Shown: piece by piece, positions 34,092 through 43,185 of the stretch | How positions within the stretch are numbered: position 1 is the stretch's first letter | Layout: every line of letters begins with the position of its first letter | Program-made: the position numbers and the translations under genes | Notes under the pieces: model-generated | What the model was told of the DNA's origin: nothing | Seen by the model: the letters and a program-made list of their open reading frames with translations, nothing else | The model's database searches: none | Origin: Sinosporangium siamense | Lineage (GTDB): Bacteria > Actinomycetota > Actinomycetes > Streptosporangiales > Streptosporangiaceae | Reading direction: 5' to 3' | DNA length: 64,000 nt | Assembly: GCF_016863435.1 (NCBI RefSeq) | Contig: NZ_BOOW01000045.1 | Span: 62,001 to 126,000 of the forward strand

Positions 34092-35843
34092 ATGACGCAA
34101 CGCAAGCGTTCGATCGTCGTCACGTCCGTGCGGGACATCCCGGAGGACGGCGAGTACGACGTCGTGGTGCTGGGGGCCGGCGCGGCGGGACTCGCCGCCG
34201 CGCTGTTCGCCGGGTTGCGCGGCGCACGCGTCTTGATCGTCGAAAGCAGTGAGCACATCGGCGGCACAAGCGCGCTCACCGCGGGCACACTCTGGCTGCC
34301 GGGCGCGCACCCCGCCGACGGCAGGCCGGCCGAGGAGGACCGGCGGCTCGCGGGCCGCTACCTCGAACGCGCGCTAGGCGATGACTCCCTCACTCACCTG
34401 CGGGAACGTTTCCTCGGCGAGGCGGCGGAAGCCGTCGCCCTCCTGGAGCGCCGCACGCTGGTGAGCTTCGTCCGGCGCGATCACCACCCCGACTATCTGG
34501 GCTCCGTCGAGGGGGCGGCGGTCTCCGGGCGGGCGCTCGAGGCCGTCGACTTCGACGGCAGGCTCCTCGGCCCCGACCTGAGGTTCGTGCGCCCGCCGCT
34601 GCGGAACTTCACCATCCTGGGCGGCCTGGCGCCGGGCCGGGACGAGGTACGGCGCTACTCGGTGATCGCGGCCCGGCCGGTGAGCCGGGAGGCGCTGGTG
34701 AACGCCGTCACCGCGCTCCCGCGTGTCGTGCGGCACCTGGTCGACCTGCTGGTCTACCGGCGCACATCCCGGCTGACCCTGGGCAACGCGTTGATCGGCC
34801 GCCTGCTCGCCTCACTGAGACGGCTCGGCACGGCCCGCGTCGTCGTGAACGCCGAACCGGTGGAGCTCGCCCGCGGCCCCGGCGGGGCGCACACCGTCAA
34901 GATCACCGACGGGCGGGCGACCAGGACCGTCCGTGCGGCGCGGGCATTGATCAGCGCCACCGGCGGGTTCTCCCGAGGGGTACGGAGAACGGAGGTCCTC
35001 GGCGACCTCCCGCTGGAGTGGAGCGCCGTGGCCGGCAGCGCGAAGGCCACCGCCCACAGCCTGCTCGAAAGCGCAGGGGCCGTCTTCGGACGGCAGGGCA
35101 CCGACGCGTTCTGGGCCCCGGTCTCGCTGACACCCGGACGTCACGGCGGGAAACCTGATCCCTATCCGCATTTCGCGCTCGACCGCGGCAAACCCGGCTT
35201 CGTCATCGTCGACCGGCTGGGAAGGCGTTACCTGAACGAGGCTTCGCCGTACCACGTGGTGGGGGAGCGGATGCTCGCGCACGGCGAGCGGGACGGGCTG
35301 CCCAGCTATCTGATCGCCGATCACCGGGCCGTCATGCGTTATGGAATCGGCGCGGTCAGGCCGGGAGGATGGGGCACCAGGCGGCGGCTGCGCGACGGCT
35401 ATCTCACGCGCGCCCGCGACCTGGACGATCTCGGCGACCGGCTGGGCATGCCGCCGGGGCGGCTGCGCGAGACGGTGCGGCGGTTCAACACCTTCGCCGG
35501 ACAGGGGAAGGACCCCGACTTCGGGCGCGGGGACGACCCCTACCAGCGCGGCCTCGGCGACGCCCGGCATCGGCCGAATCCCTCGCTGGGCTCCCTCACG
35601 CGGCCGCCGTTCTACGCCGTCCGGATCTTTCCGGGCGACATCGGCTCCGCCTCGGGGTTCGTCACCGACGAGAACGCCCGCGCGCTCGACGCCGGCGGGC
35701 GGCCCATCGACGGGCTCTACGTGCTCGGCAGCGACATGCGCTCGATCATGGGAGGCGGATATCCGGGTCCCGGCATCACCCTCGGTCCCGCGATCGTGTT
35801 CGCCTATCTCGCGGTCGAAGACGCGCTCACGCGAAGCGGGTGA
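34092..35843 (+). CDS. FAD-dependent dehydrogenase (fumarate reductase / ketosteroid-dehydrogenase family)
   Basis: 583 aa with AAAGGAG before ATG. VVVLGAGAAGLAAALFA is the N-terminal FAD Rossmann motif with the acidic end VESSE. IGGTSALTAGTLWLPG, and near the C-terminus GGGYPGPGITLGPAIVFAYLA, are the FAD-binding signatures shared by 3-ketosteroid-delta1-dehydrogenases and urocanate/fumarate reductases. It probably introduces or reduces a C=C bond next to a carbonyl. The first gene after the divergent LysR site, so it is a likely direct target. The nearby genes show no steroid pathway, so a steroid substrate is not favoured. Confidence 0.82.
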   Translation: MTQRKRSIVVTSVRDIPEDGEYDVVVLGAGAAGLAAALFAGLRGARVLIVESSEHIGGTSALTAGTLWLPGAHPADGRPAEEDRRLAGRYLERALGDDSLTHLRERFLGEAAEAVALLERRTLVSFVRRDHHPDYLGSVEGAAVSGRALEAVDFDGRLLGPDLRFVRPPLRNFTILGGLAPGRDEVRRYSVIAARPVSREALVNAVTALPRVVRHLVDLLVYRRTSRLTLGNALIGRLLASLRRLGTARVVVNAEPVELARGPGGAHTVKITDGRATRTVRAARALISATGGFSRGVRRTEVLGDLPLEWSAVAGSAKATAHSLLESAGAVFGRQGTDAFWAPVSLTPGRHGGKPDPYPHFALDRGKPGFVIVDRLGRRYLNEASPYHVVGERMLAHGERDGLPSYLIADHRAVMRYGIGAVRPGGWGTRRRLRDGYLTRARDLDDLGDRLGMPPGRLRETVRRFNTFAGQGKDPDFGRGDDPYQRGLGDARHRPNPSLGSLTRPPFYAVRIFPGDIGSASGFVTDENARALDAGGRPIDGLYVLGSDMRSIMGGGYPGPGITLGPAIVFAYLAVEDALTRSG

Positions 35844-35859
35844 CTCTCGTTGCCCGACA

Positions 35860-35874
35860 ATAACCGTCGCTTAT
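35860..35874. promoter_or_regulatory. LysR-type operator 3 (ATAA-N7-TTAT)
   Basis: ATAACCGTCGCTTAT followed by CACCCC lies in the 87-bp gap before the SDR gene, 57 bp upstream of its ATG. It is nearly the same as the site at 25704 over 21 positions. This suggests an internal LysR-controlled promoter for the long downstream block. Confidence 0.62.
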
Positions 35875-35930
35875 CACCCCTGTCGCGCTCGATATTGGAC
35901 GCGCCGAGGCCGACTGGAGAAGGTTCAGAC

Positions 35931-36662
35931 ATGCCAATTCACGATGCGGGGACACCTGGTGCCGCGGTCGTCACCGGAGGCGCGCGCGGGATCGGCGCCG
36001 CCTGCGCCGCCCGGCTCACCGCGAATGGGCAGCCGGTCGTCGTCTGGGATCGCGAGGCCCCCGAGCACGCGATCCAAGGCGTCGACTACGTGCCGGTGGA
36101 CGTCGGCAAGGCGGACGACGTCGCTCGTGCGGCGTCGGCGCTCGGCCGGGTCGACCTGCTGATCAACGCGGCGGGCGTCACCGGGTTCGGGCGGGCGGAG
36201 GACATCACTCCGGAGTTGTGGCGCGAGGTGCTGGAGAGCAACCTGTACGGGTCGTTCCACACGGCGCACGCGCTCTTCGCCGCACTTCGCCGGGCCAAGG
36301 GGCAGATCGTCAACATCGCCTCGATCACCGCGGGTGTTCCCGGAGAGGGCAGAGTCGCCTACTGCACCTCGAAGGCGGGCGTGGTGACGATGACCAAGGT
36401 GCTCGCCCTGGAGTGGGCGGCCCACGGCATCCGGGTGAACTGCGTCAGCCCGGGATACACGAGAACCCGCATGGTGCAGGACGCGTTGAACGCCGGCCAT
36501 CTCGACGAGCGGGCCATTCTCCGCCGCACGCCTCAAGGGCGTCTCGCCGAGCCAGGGGAGATCGCCGACGCCGTGCTCCTGCTCACCGACGAGCGACTCT
36601 CCCACGTGACCGGCGACAACCTCGTGATCGACGGCGGATGGTCGGTCAACGGCGCCTACTGA
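35931..36662 (+). CDS. SDR-family oxidoreductase
   Basis: 243 aa from ATG 35931, chosen for the GGAGAAGG site; the frame is open from 35850 but without an SD. TGGARGIG cofactor loop, NAAG after strand 4, catalytic Ser in NIASITAG and Tyr-x3-Lys in YCTSKAG, and the C-terminal GDNLVIDGGW are all typical of classical NAD(P)-dependent SDRs such as FabG-like alcohol dehydrogenases. It probably oxidises an alcohol or reduces a ketone intermediate of the cluster. The APC permease follows after a 92-bp gap with small repeats. Confidence 0.87.
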   Translation: MPIHDAGTPGAAVVTGGARGIGAACAARLTANGQPVVVWDREAPEHAIQGVDYVPVDVGKADDVARAASALGRVDLLINAAGVTGFGRAEDITPELWREVLESNLYGSFHTAHALFAALRRAKGQIVNIASITAGVPGEGRVAYCTSKAGVVTMTKVLALEWAAHGIRVNCVSPGYTRTRMVQDALNAGHLDERAILRRTPQGRLAEPGEIADAVLLLTDERLSHVTGDNLVIDGGWSVNGAY

Positions 36663-36696
36663 AGCCGGGCCACCTCCGTCCACCGACCAGCACAGC

Positions 36697-36738
36697 AGTG
36701 CAGCAACAACAGTGCAGCAACAACAGTGTGTAGCAACA
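36697..36738 (+). repeat. 14-bp tandem repeat before the permease gene
   Basis: AGTGCAGCAACAAC is present twice exactly (36697-36710, 36711-36724) and a third time in degenerate form. The unit is AC-rich, unlike its surroundings, and sits just before the GGTAAGGAG ribosome site; it would give an unstructured leader. Confidence 0.75.
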
Positions 36739-36754
36739 AAGGTAAGGAGCCTCA

Positions 36755-38230
36755 ATGGGCAACAGCACAGTTGCACCAGAAGGCAAGGAGACACCGGCCC
36801 GTCTCTCCGGCTCGCTCGGGGTCGTCTCCATCGTGTTCATGGTTGTCGCGGCCGCGTCGCCGCTCGTTGTCGTCGGTAGCGTCTCCCCGCTTGGCATTAT
36901 GATCGGCAACGGCGTCGGCTTCCCGGCGCTGTTCGCGATCGGCGCCGTCATCCTCGTGCTCTTCGCAGTGGGGCTTACGACGATGACGCGCCACGTGCCC
37001 AAACCGGGTGCGTTCTTTACTTTCGTCGGCTACGGCCTCGGACCCGCCGCCGGTATCGTTGCCGCGTGGCTCGCGATCCTGGCCTACACCTCCGTGCAGA
37101 TCGCTGTGCACGCCTACATGGGATATGTCCTTAGCGGCGCCCTGAGCTCGCTGGGTGGCCCGGCGCTGCCGTGGTGGTTGTGCTCGCTGCTGGTCATCGC
37201 CCTGGTCGGTTATCTCGGCTATCGCAACATCGACCTGTCGAGTAAGGTCCTCGGCTTCATGCTCGTGCTTGAGGTCGGCATCGTGCTCGCCCTGGTGGTC
37301 GCGGTGCTCATCACCGGCGGCGACTCCGGGCTCGACCTGTCGCCCTTCGACCCGGCCAACATCGTGAGCGGCTCGCCCGGCATCGGGCTGATGTTCGCGA
37401 TGGGGTCGTTCATCGGTTTCGAGGCGACGGTCGTCTTCCGCGACGAGGCACGCGATCCCACCCGCACCATCCCCCGCTCGACATACGCCGCCGTGATCGG
37501 CATCGGCGTCTTCTACACCCTCGCCGCCTGGTCGATCGTCATGGCCTGGGGCTCGGACAAGGTGGTCGCCAAGGCCACGGAGGACCCCGGCACCATGATC
37601 TTCGCGACCATGCACCGCTACCTCGGCGTGCTCGGCGAGAAGGGCGTCAACTTCCTGCTGATCACCGCGATGCTGGCGTGTGTGCTGGCCTTCCACAACG
37701 TGCTCGCGCGCTACCAGCACTCGATGGCGAACGCGGGGGTCCTACCGCGCGCGTTGTCCGGCATCCACCCGCGGCACCGGTCGCCGCACACGTCGTCGCT
37801 CGTGCAGACGGTCACCGCGGGGGCGCTGATCGCGGTCTTCGCGGTCCTCGGCCTGGACCCGGTCTTCGCGGTGTTCACACCGCTCGGCGGCGTCACGAAC
37901 CTGGCGATCGCCCTGCTGATCACGCTGACATCCGTCGCGATCCTGGTCTACTTCGCCAAGACGAAGGTCGACAGGCGCCCCTGGAACACCGTGATCGCCC
38001 CCGTGCTGGGCCTCATCGGCATGGTCGCCGCGGCGGTCCTGATCGTCGCGTATTTCCCGCTGCTTGTCGGCGACGTCGACGCCGAGGGCAACCAGGTGGT
38101 CGGCGGCGTGACGATCCTGCTGCTCGGACTGATCGCCGCCTTCCCCGTCCTAGCGCTGATCCAGGCAGCCGTGATCAAGAAGCGTAACCCCGCCTCCTAC
38201 GAGGAGATGATCGAGCGCGTCGGCGCTTGA
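36755..38230 (+). CDS. APC-superfamily amino acid/amine permease
   Basis: 491 aa with GGTAAGGAG upstream. About 12 membrane helices; the first carries SIVFMVVAAASPLVVVGSVSPLGIMIGNG, with the unwound glycine-rich motif of APC transporters, and MGSFIGFEATVVFRDEARDPTRTIPRS is the conserved helix-6 to loop region. It imports or exchanges an amino acid or amine by proton symport. Together with the ABC system it gives the cluster two transport routes, perhaps for the acylated and free forms of the substrate. The C-terminus is cytoplasmic and short. Confidence 0.88.
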   Translation: MGNSTVAPEGKETPARLSGSLGVVSIVFMVVAAASPLVVVGSVSPLGIMIGNGVGFPALFAIGAVILVLFAVGLTTMTRHVPKPGAFFTFVGYGLGPAAGIVAAWLAILAYTSVQIAVHAYMGYVLSGALSSLGGPALPWWLCSLLVIALVGYLGYRNIDLSSKVLGFMLVLEVGIVLALVVAVLITGGDSGLDLSPFDPANIVSGSPGIGLMFAMGSFIGFEATVVFRDEARDPTRTIPRSTYAAVIGIGVFYTLAAWSIVMAWGSDKVVAKATEDPGTMIFATMHRYLGVLGEKGVNFLLITAMLACVLAFHNVLARYQHSMANAGVLPRALSGIHPRHRSPHTSSLVQTVTAGALIAVFAVLGLDPVFAVFTPLGGVTNLAIALLITLTSVAILVYFAKTKVDRRPWNTVIAPVLGLIGMVAAAVLIVAYFPLLVGDVDAEGNQVVGGVTILLLGLIAAFPVLALIQAAVIKKRNPASYEEMIERVGA

Positions 38231-38245
38231 CCGGAAAGGAACCCT

Positions 38246-38338
38246 ATGAGCACCACGGACATCGATGCACCCGCCGCGTGCGCGCCACCCCCGGGGGCCG
38301 GTGTCGAGGGCCCGCACCCGCACGGGTGGGTGAGGTAG
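38246..38338 (+). CDS. 30-codon small ORF between permease and amidase
   Basis: ATG 38246 is preceded by GGAAAGGA at ideal spacing. The product has 30 residues (MSTTDIDAPAAC, then a Pro/Gly-rich tail with HPHGW) and no membrane segment. The stop is 3 bp before the GTG of the amidase, whose own ribosome site (GGTGAGG) lies within it, so translation of one may promote the other. It may be a leader peptide, a tiny functional protein, or the remains of a longer gene. No family is recognised. Confidence 0.45.
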   Translation: MSTTDIDAPAACAPPPGAGVEGPHPHGWVR

Positions 38339-38341
38339 ATC

Positions 38342-39709
38342 GTGCCTGAAGACAAGGCGGTCACCCAGCCGAGCGTGCGCGAGCTGCGCCGCGGGATCCG
38401 CGCGGGCGAGACGAGCGCGCTGGAGTCGGTCGAGAGGTCGCTCGCCGCGATCGACGCCCTCGACGCCGGACTGCACTCCTTCATTTGGGTCGACCGCGAC
38501 GCGGCCCGCGCGGAGGCCCGGCGGGTCGACGCCGAGCTGGCGGCCGGACGCGACCTGCCCCTCGCGGGCGTCACGGTCGGTGTGAAGGACAACATCGACG
38601 TCGGGGGGCGGGTGACGCAGGCCGGCAGCCGCGTGCTGGCCGGGCGTGTCCCCACGGAGGACGCGACTGTCGTCGCCCGGTTGCGGGCGGCGGGCGCGGT
38701 TGTCGTCGGCAGCACCAACATGCACGAGTTCGCGCTCGGCGGCACCAGCGAGAACCCGCACTTCGGCACGGTCAACAACCCGCTCGGCGCGGGTCTGTCG
38801 CCCGGCGGCTCGTCGGGCGGCTCGGCGGCGGCGGTCGCGGCCGGTCTCACCATGGTCGCCCTGGGCACCGACACGTGCGGTTCGATCCGTATGCCCGCCT
38901 CACTCACCGGGACGGTGGGGATGCGCCCCACGGCGTGGACCGTGCCGCTGCACGGAGTCGTCCCGCTCGCCCTCAGCATGGACACGGCCGGCCCGATGAC
39001 CCGGACGATCGGCGACAACGTGGAGATCCTCCAGGTCCTCTCCGGCCGCACACTGCGGCGACCGCGAGCGGCCCGTGTCCGCCTGCTCACCCACCGGCTG
39101 GACGACGTGGCGAACGCCGTGCGGGAGACCATGGCCGAAGTGGTCGACAATCTCCGCGGCCGGGTGCGGCTCGACCGCGACGCGGACACCGGATGGGTGC
39201 CGGAGAGCGTCGACGTCGCGGTCACCACCTTCCTGCGCGAGGCGGCCGACCTGCACGAGGTGTGGCTGCGGGAACGTCCGGACGAATACGGCGCGGACGT
39301 GCGCGGCTCTCTGGAGCAGGGCACGCTCATCTCCCGCGACGACTATCTGAACGCGGCGGCCCGCCGGTTCGAACTCGCGCACCGCGCCCGCCGCGGTCTC
39401 GGCCCGGACGGAATCCTCGTGCTGCCGGTCTTCCCGTTCACGAGGGTCACGCAATACACCGACACCGTCGAGACGGCTCCGGGGAGCTTCGAGGATCGTG
39501 ACGCCGCCATGCTCCGCTACATCAGCGCGGCCGCCGTCACCGGCCTGCCCGCCCTGAGCGTCCCCGGCGGGCACGACCCGGACGGACTGCCGATCGGCGT
39601 GCAGTTGATCGGCGCTCCAGGCACGGAGGCAGAGTTGTACGGCCTGGCCAGGCTGATCGTCGCCGGAAACGCACTCGACGACGCACATGACGGTGAGGAT
39701 GTTTCGTGA
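38342..39709 (+). CDS. Amidase-signature family hydrolase
   Basis: 455 aa, GTG start. The Ser-cisSer-Lys triad is complete: Lys in VGVKDNID, the first Ser in SPGGSSGGSAAA, and the nucleophile in GTDTCGSIRMPA. Amidase-signature enzymes cleave amides or short-chain carbamoyl groups; some are allophanate or aryl-acyl amidases. The C-terminal region lacks the extra domain of allophanate hydrolase. With the HDAC-fold enzyme it is the second amide-cleaving enzyme in the cluster. Its TGA overlaps the next GTG (GTGA). Confidence 0.88.
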   Translation: MPEDKAVTQPSVRELRRGIRAGETSALESVERSLAAIDALDAGLHSFIWVDRDAARAEARRVDAELAAGRDLPLAGVTVGVKDNIDVGGRVTQAGSRVLAGRVPTEDATVVARLRAAGAVVVGSTNMHEFALGGTSENPHFGTVNNPLGAGLSPGGSSGGSAAAVAAGLTMVALGTDTCGSIRMPASLTGTVGMRPTAWTVPLHGVVPLALSMDTAGPMTRTIGDNVEILQVLSGRTLRRPRAARVRLLTHRLDDVANAVRETMAEVVDNLRGRVRLDRDADTGWVPESVDVAVTTFLREAADLHEVWLRERPDEYGADVRGSLEQGTLISRDDYLNAAARRFELAHRARRGLGPDGILVLPVFPFTRVTQYTDTVETAPGSFEDRDAAMLRYISAAAVTGLPALSVPGGHDPDGLPIGVQLIGAPGTEAELYGLARLIVAGNALDDAHDGEDVS

Positions 39710-41121
39710 CCTTTAGCGAGCCGGACGACCCCGGAGGCCGCGGACCGGCCGTGCGTGTCGGACGGCCCGGGGGAGACGTCGTCCACGAGGAGGCCGGCGC
39801 GGTTCCCGTCGCCGCCACTTTCGACGTGGTCGTCGTGGGCGGCGGCCCTGCAGGGGTGTGCGCGGCGATCGCCTCGGCCAGGACGGGCGCGCGCACCGCA
39901 CTGGTCGAGCGGGCCGCCTTCCTCGGCGGCACCGCCACCGGCGCGATGGTCGCGAGCTTCATGGGCTTCTTCTGGAACGACCTGCGCGTCGTGGGCGGCA
40001 TCCCGCTGGAGGTGACCGAACGCCTTGTCGCCCGCGGCGCTTCCCCCGGGTTCGGGCGTTACGTGCTGGCCGAGGCCAGCGACAACCCCGTGAACGTGAT
40101 CACCTTCCCGTTCGACCCGGAAGTGCTCAAGATCGTGCTCGACGAGATGCTGGTCGAGGCGGGCGTCACCCCCTATCTCCACGCGCAGGCCGTCGAGCCC
40201 GTGATGGAACGCTCCGGGTGCGTGGGCGTCGTCTACCAGGGCCCGGTGGAGCGCAGGGCGCTCCTCGCCACGACGGTGATCGACGCGAGCGCCCACGGCT
40301 CGATCGCGGTCAAAGCGGGTGCGGAGCGGGAGAGCGCACGCGACGACCCCCGGAAACGCCAGCCGATGACGCAGATCGCCCGCGTCGTCGGGGTCGACGT
40401 GGGGCGGTTCAGGGCCCTGCCGCGCGAGGAGAAGCAGCGCATCGCCGAGGAGGGGCTGCGCCGGGGCGTGCTGGCCCAGAAACTGCTGCCGGTCCTCAGC
40501 TCACCGCACGGCGACGACGCCATCGTCTTGATGACCCGCGTCACCGGCCGCGACGGCACCGACGAGTCCGAGCTTGGGCTGGCAGAGATCGAGGGACGCC
40601 GGATGATCGACGGGCTGATCCCCTTCCTCCGCGGAGAGCTGCCCGGCTTCGAGAACGCGCGTCTCGGCACGCTGGCCTCCTGGATCGGGGTGCGGGAGAC
40701 CTGGCGGGTCATCGGCCACTACGTCATGGACGAGCACGACGTCCTGGCGGGCACGGCCTTCGAGGACACGATCGCGCTCGGGTCGGGGCCGCTCGACATC
40801 CATCACCACCGCGGCGACGGGATCTCGCTCGTCGTGCCCGACCGGCCGTTCCCCATCCCCTACCGCGCCCTTGTGCCGCGCGGGGTCGACGGCATGCTCG
40901 TCGCGGGCCGCTGCGTGTCGGCCACCCGCAAGGGAATGGCGGGGCTGCGGCACATGGGCACGGCCATGGCCCTCGGCCAGGCGTCGGGGACGGCGGCGGC
41001 GCTCAGCGCCGGCAAGGCCGTCGCGCCGCAGGCACTCGACACAGCCGTGCTGGCGGCGGCGCTCACCCGCGACGGTGCTCTTCTCGACGCCGCGGCGGCT
41101 GTGCCGTTCGAAGAGCCGTGA
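39706..41121 (+). CDS. FAD-dependent oxidoreductase (FAD_oxidored family), first copy
   Basis: 471 aa, GTG start overlapping the amidase stop. After an atypical 36-residue N-terminal extension comes VVVVGGGPAGVCAAIASARTG (FAD ADP-binding loop), then FLGGTATGAMV. MLVAGRCVSATRKGMAGLRHMGTAMALGQASGTAAAL at about 400-440 is the C-terminal FAD signature of the PF12831 group. The reactions of this family are almost unknown. A second member lies 2.1 kb downstream, so the two may act on successive intermediates or form a heteromer. Confidence 0.82.
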   Translation: MTFSEPDDPGGRGPAVRVGRPGGDVVHEEAGAVPVAATFDVVVVGGGPAGVCAAIASARTGARTALVERAAFLGGTATGAMVASFMGFFWNDLRVVGGIPLEVTERLVARGASPGFGRYVLAEASDNPVNVITFPFDPEVLKIVLDEMLVEAGVTPYLHAQAVEPVMERSGCVGVVYQGPVERRALLATTVIDASAHGSIAVKAGAERESARDDPRKRQPMTQIARVVGVDVGRFRALPREEKQRIAEEGLRRGVLAQKLLPVLSSPHGDDAIVLMTRVTGRDGTDESELGLAEIEGRRMIDGLIPFLRGELPGFENARLGTLASWIGVRETWRVIGHYVMDEHDVLAGTAFEDTIALGSGPLDIHHHRGDGISLVVPDRPFPIPYRALVPRGVDGMLVAGRCVSATRKGMAGLRHMGTAMALGQASGTAAALSAGKAVAPQALDTAVLAAALTRDGALLDAAAAVPFEEP

Positions 41122-41167
41122 TCGGGCTTTTCCACGGGAGCAACGACAGGACTGGAGAGACGCGGAG

Positions 41168-42730
41168 ATGAAAGAACGGGACGAGTTCGACTACATCGTC
41201 GTCGGAACGGGCTCGGCGGGCAGTGTGATCGCGCGGCGGCTGGTGGACGCAGGCGTCGGCGACATCCTTGTCGTCGAGGCCGGAGGCAGCGACCGCGGCG
41301 TCGAATCGCTCAGCGATCCGGGTTCCTGGCGCACACTCTGGGGTGGTCCCTACGACTGGAACTACAAGACCACCCCACAACGCGGTTTGCAGGGCAGGGA
41401 GCTGAGTTTGCCGCGTGGCAAGGTGCTGGGCGGAAGCAGTTCCGTCAATGGGATGATCTATGTCCGCGGCCACCGGCGCGATTACGACGCGTGGGAGTTC
41501 GACGGCTGCTACGGCTGGGGATGGGACTCCGTCTTCCCGCTTTTCCTCCGCAGTGAACGCCATCTGCTAGGGGAGACACCCTGGCACGGCGCCGCCGGGC
41601 CGCTTTCCGTCACCCCCGTGTCCCGCGACAACCCTGTGAGCCAGGCCTTCATCGAAGGCGCGAAGGCGATCGGCATTCCCGAGAACTTCGACTTCAACGG
41701 CGAGACGATGGAAGGCGCCGGAACGGTGGACCTGACCGTCGGCTCGGGGCGCCGCGCGTCGACCTCACGCGCCTTTCTCTGGCCGGTCCTGGATAGTCCC
41801 CGTCTGACCCTGCTCACCGGGACGAGAGTCGAAAGCCTCGTGCTGGAAGGCGGCAGGTGTGTGGGTGTCCGGCTCGTCGACGAGTCCGGCGGTTCACGCA
41901 CGGTGCGCGCCCGCCGGGAAGTCGTTCTGTCGGCCGGTGTCGTCGAGTCGCCCGCCATTCTGCTCCGATCCGGAATCGGTCCCGAACGGGAGCTGACCCG
42001 GCTCGGAATCGACGTCGAAGCCGACTCGCCCGGTGTGGGGGAGAACCTCCACGACCATGCGCTCGCCCCGGTCCTGTTCGGCTCCCCCGAACCACTGCCC
42101 TCACCGGGCGGCAACATGATGGACACGGTGCTTTTCTGGCGGAGCCACGAGCAGATGGCCGTCCCCGATCTGCAGCCGATTCTCCTGCACTTCATCAAGC
42201 CGGTGGACGGATATCCGGTGCCGGAGTTCGGATTCACCATCGGCGCCGGAATCATGCGCCCCAAATCCCGCGGCCGCATCACGCTGCGCTCGGCCGACCT
42301 CTCCGACCCGCCTGTCATCGATCCCGCCTACCTGACCCAGCGCTACGACGTCGAGGCCATGATGTCCGCCGTCGAGATCGCACTGGCGATCGCCGGCACC
42401 GGTGCCTTCGAGCCGCTCAAAGCCTCGCTCGTCGCCCCCGCGGAACCGGGGCTGTCACGCGCGGAGCTGGAGAGATATGTACGGCAGACGTGCATCACCT
42501 ATCACCACCAGGTGGGCACCTGCCGGATGGGCAGCGACGACGCCTCGGTCGTCGACCCCGAACTGCGGGTGCGCGGCGTCGAGGGCGTCCGTGTCGCCGA
42601 CGCCTCGATCATGCCCGCCGTGCCGAGCGTGAACACCCACGCCCCCGCCGTGATGGTCGGCGAGAAGGCCGCCGACCTGCTCCTCGGCGACAAGCTCCGC
42701 ATCAGCGCCACCTCGGAGTACACCGCATGA
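41168..42730 (+). CDS. GMC-family oxidoreductase
   Basis: 520 aa from ATG 41168 with GGAGAG upstream; the frame is open well before it but without an SD. YIVVGTGSAGSVIARRL is the FAD motif, LPRGKVLGGSSSVNGMIYVRG is GMC signature 1, and SAGVVESPAILLRSGIGP is signature 2. The active-site base is in YHHQVGTCRMG; the second residue is the His of VNTHAP where many relatives have Asn. GMC enzymes oxidise primary alcohols (choline, pyridoxine, aryl alcohols, polyethylene glycol). The substrate here is unknown. Stop overlaps the next start (ATGA). Confidence 0.88.
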   Translation: MKERDEFDYIVVGTGSAGSVIARRLVDAGVGDILVVEAGGSDRGVESLSDPGSWRTLWGGPYDWNYKTTPQRGLQGRELSLPRGKVLGGSSSVNGMIYVRGHRRDYDAWEFDGCYGWGWDSVFPLFLRSERHLLGETPWHGAAGPLSVTPVSRDNPVSQAFIEGAKAIGIPENFDFNGETMEGAGTVDLTVGSGRRASTSRAFLWPVLDSPRLTLLTGTRVESLVLEGGRCVGVRLVDESGGSRTVRARREVVLSAGVVESPAILLRSGIGPERELTRLGIDVEADSPGVGENLHDHALAPVLFGSPEPLPSPGGNMMDTVLFWRSHEQMAVPDLQPILLHFIKPVDGYPVPEFGFTIGAGIMRPKSRGRITLRSADLSDPPVIDPAYLTQRYDVEAMMSAVEIALAIAGTGAFEPLKASLVAPAEPGLSRAELERYVRQTCITYHHQVGTCRMGSDDASVVDPELRVRGVEGVRVADASIMPAVPSVNTHAPAVMVGEKAADLLLGDKLRISATSEYTA

Positions 42731-43185
42731 CACAGCACATCACCCGGACGGTCGTCTCCGGCAGGAGAGCACTGACCGCCGTCGAGGCCGCGTTGCACCA
42801 CGCGGGCGACGTCAGGATCACCGTTGTCGTCGTGGACCGGGCGGGAGTTCTCGTCGCCGCGTGCCGGCACGAGGACGCATTGCCCGCCACCTCCGACCTC
42901 GCACTGGCGAAGGCACGCGCCGCGGCCGGATTCGCCAAACCCGCCGAAGCGCTCGCCGGCGTCGTGCAGCCGGGGGCACCGTACTTTGGTCTGCCCGCGG
43001 CGGTCGCCGCACCGATCGCGACATTCGCCGGGGGGCTGCCGTTGCTGGACGACGGCTACTGCTTCGGCGCCGTCGGTGTCAGCGGCGGCACCGGAGAGCA
43101 AGACGCCGATATCGCGAGGGTGGCCGTGTCGGCCTACCTCGATCAGGCGCAGCCGTCCGCCGATCCGGCACACAGCAATGAGTAA
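42727..43185 (+). CDS. GlcG/HbpS-family protein (heme-binding-like)
   Basis: 152 aa from ATG 42727. The family pattern is clear: ITVVVVDRAGVLVAACRHEDA, then LALAKARAAAGF, then GGLPLLDDGYCFGAVGVSGGTGEQD. Relatives include Streptomyces HbpS (extracellular heme sensor) and GlcG of glycolate operons; many sit beside flavin dehydrogenases in catabolic operons and may act as small-molecule binders or accessory subunits. There is no signal peptide, so unlike HbpS it stays in the cell. It overlaps both neighbours, which suggests a complex with one of the flanking flavoproteins. Confidence 0.8.
   Translation: MTQHITRTVVSGRRALTAVEAALHHAGDVRITVVVVDRAGVLVAACRHEDALPATSDLALAKARAAAGFAKPAEALAGVVQPGAPYFGLPAAVAAPIATFAGGLPLLDDGYCFGAVGVSGGTGEQDADIARVAVSAYLDQAQPSADPAHSNE

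Noticed and set aside
34092-35843. Steroid degradation locus
   Set aside because: Only this flavoprotein resembles a ketosteroid dehydrogenase; no Kst, Hsa or mce genes are present.
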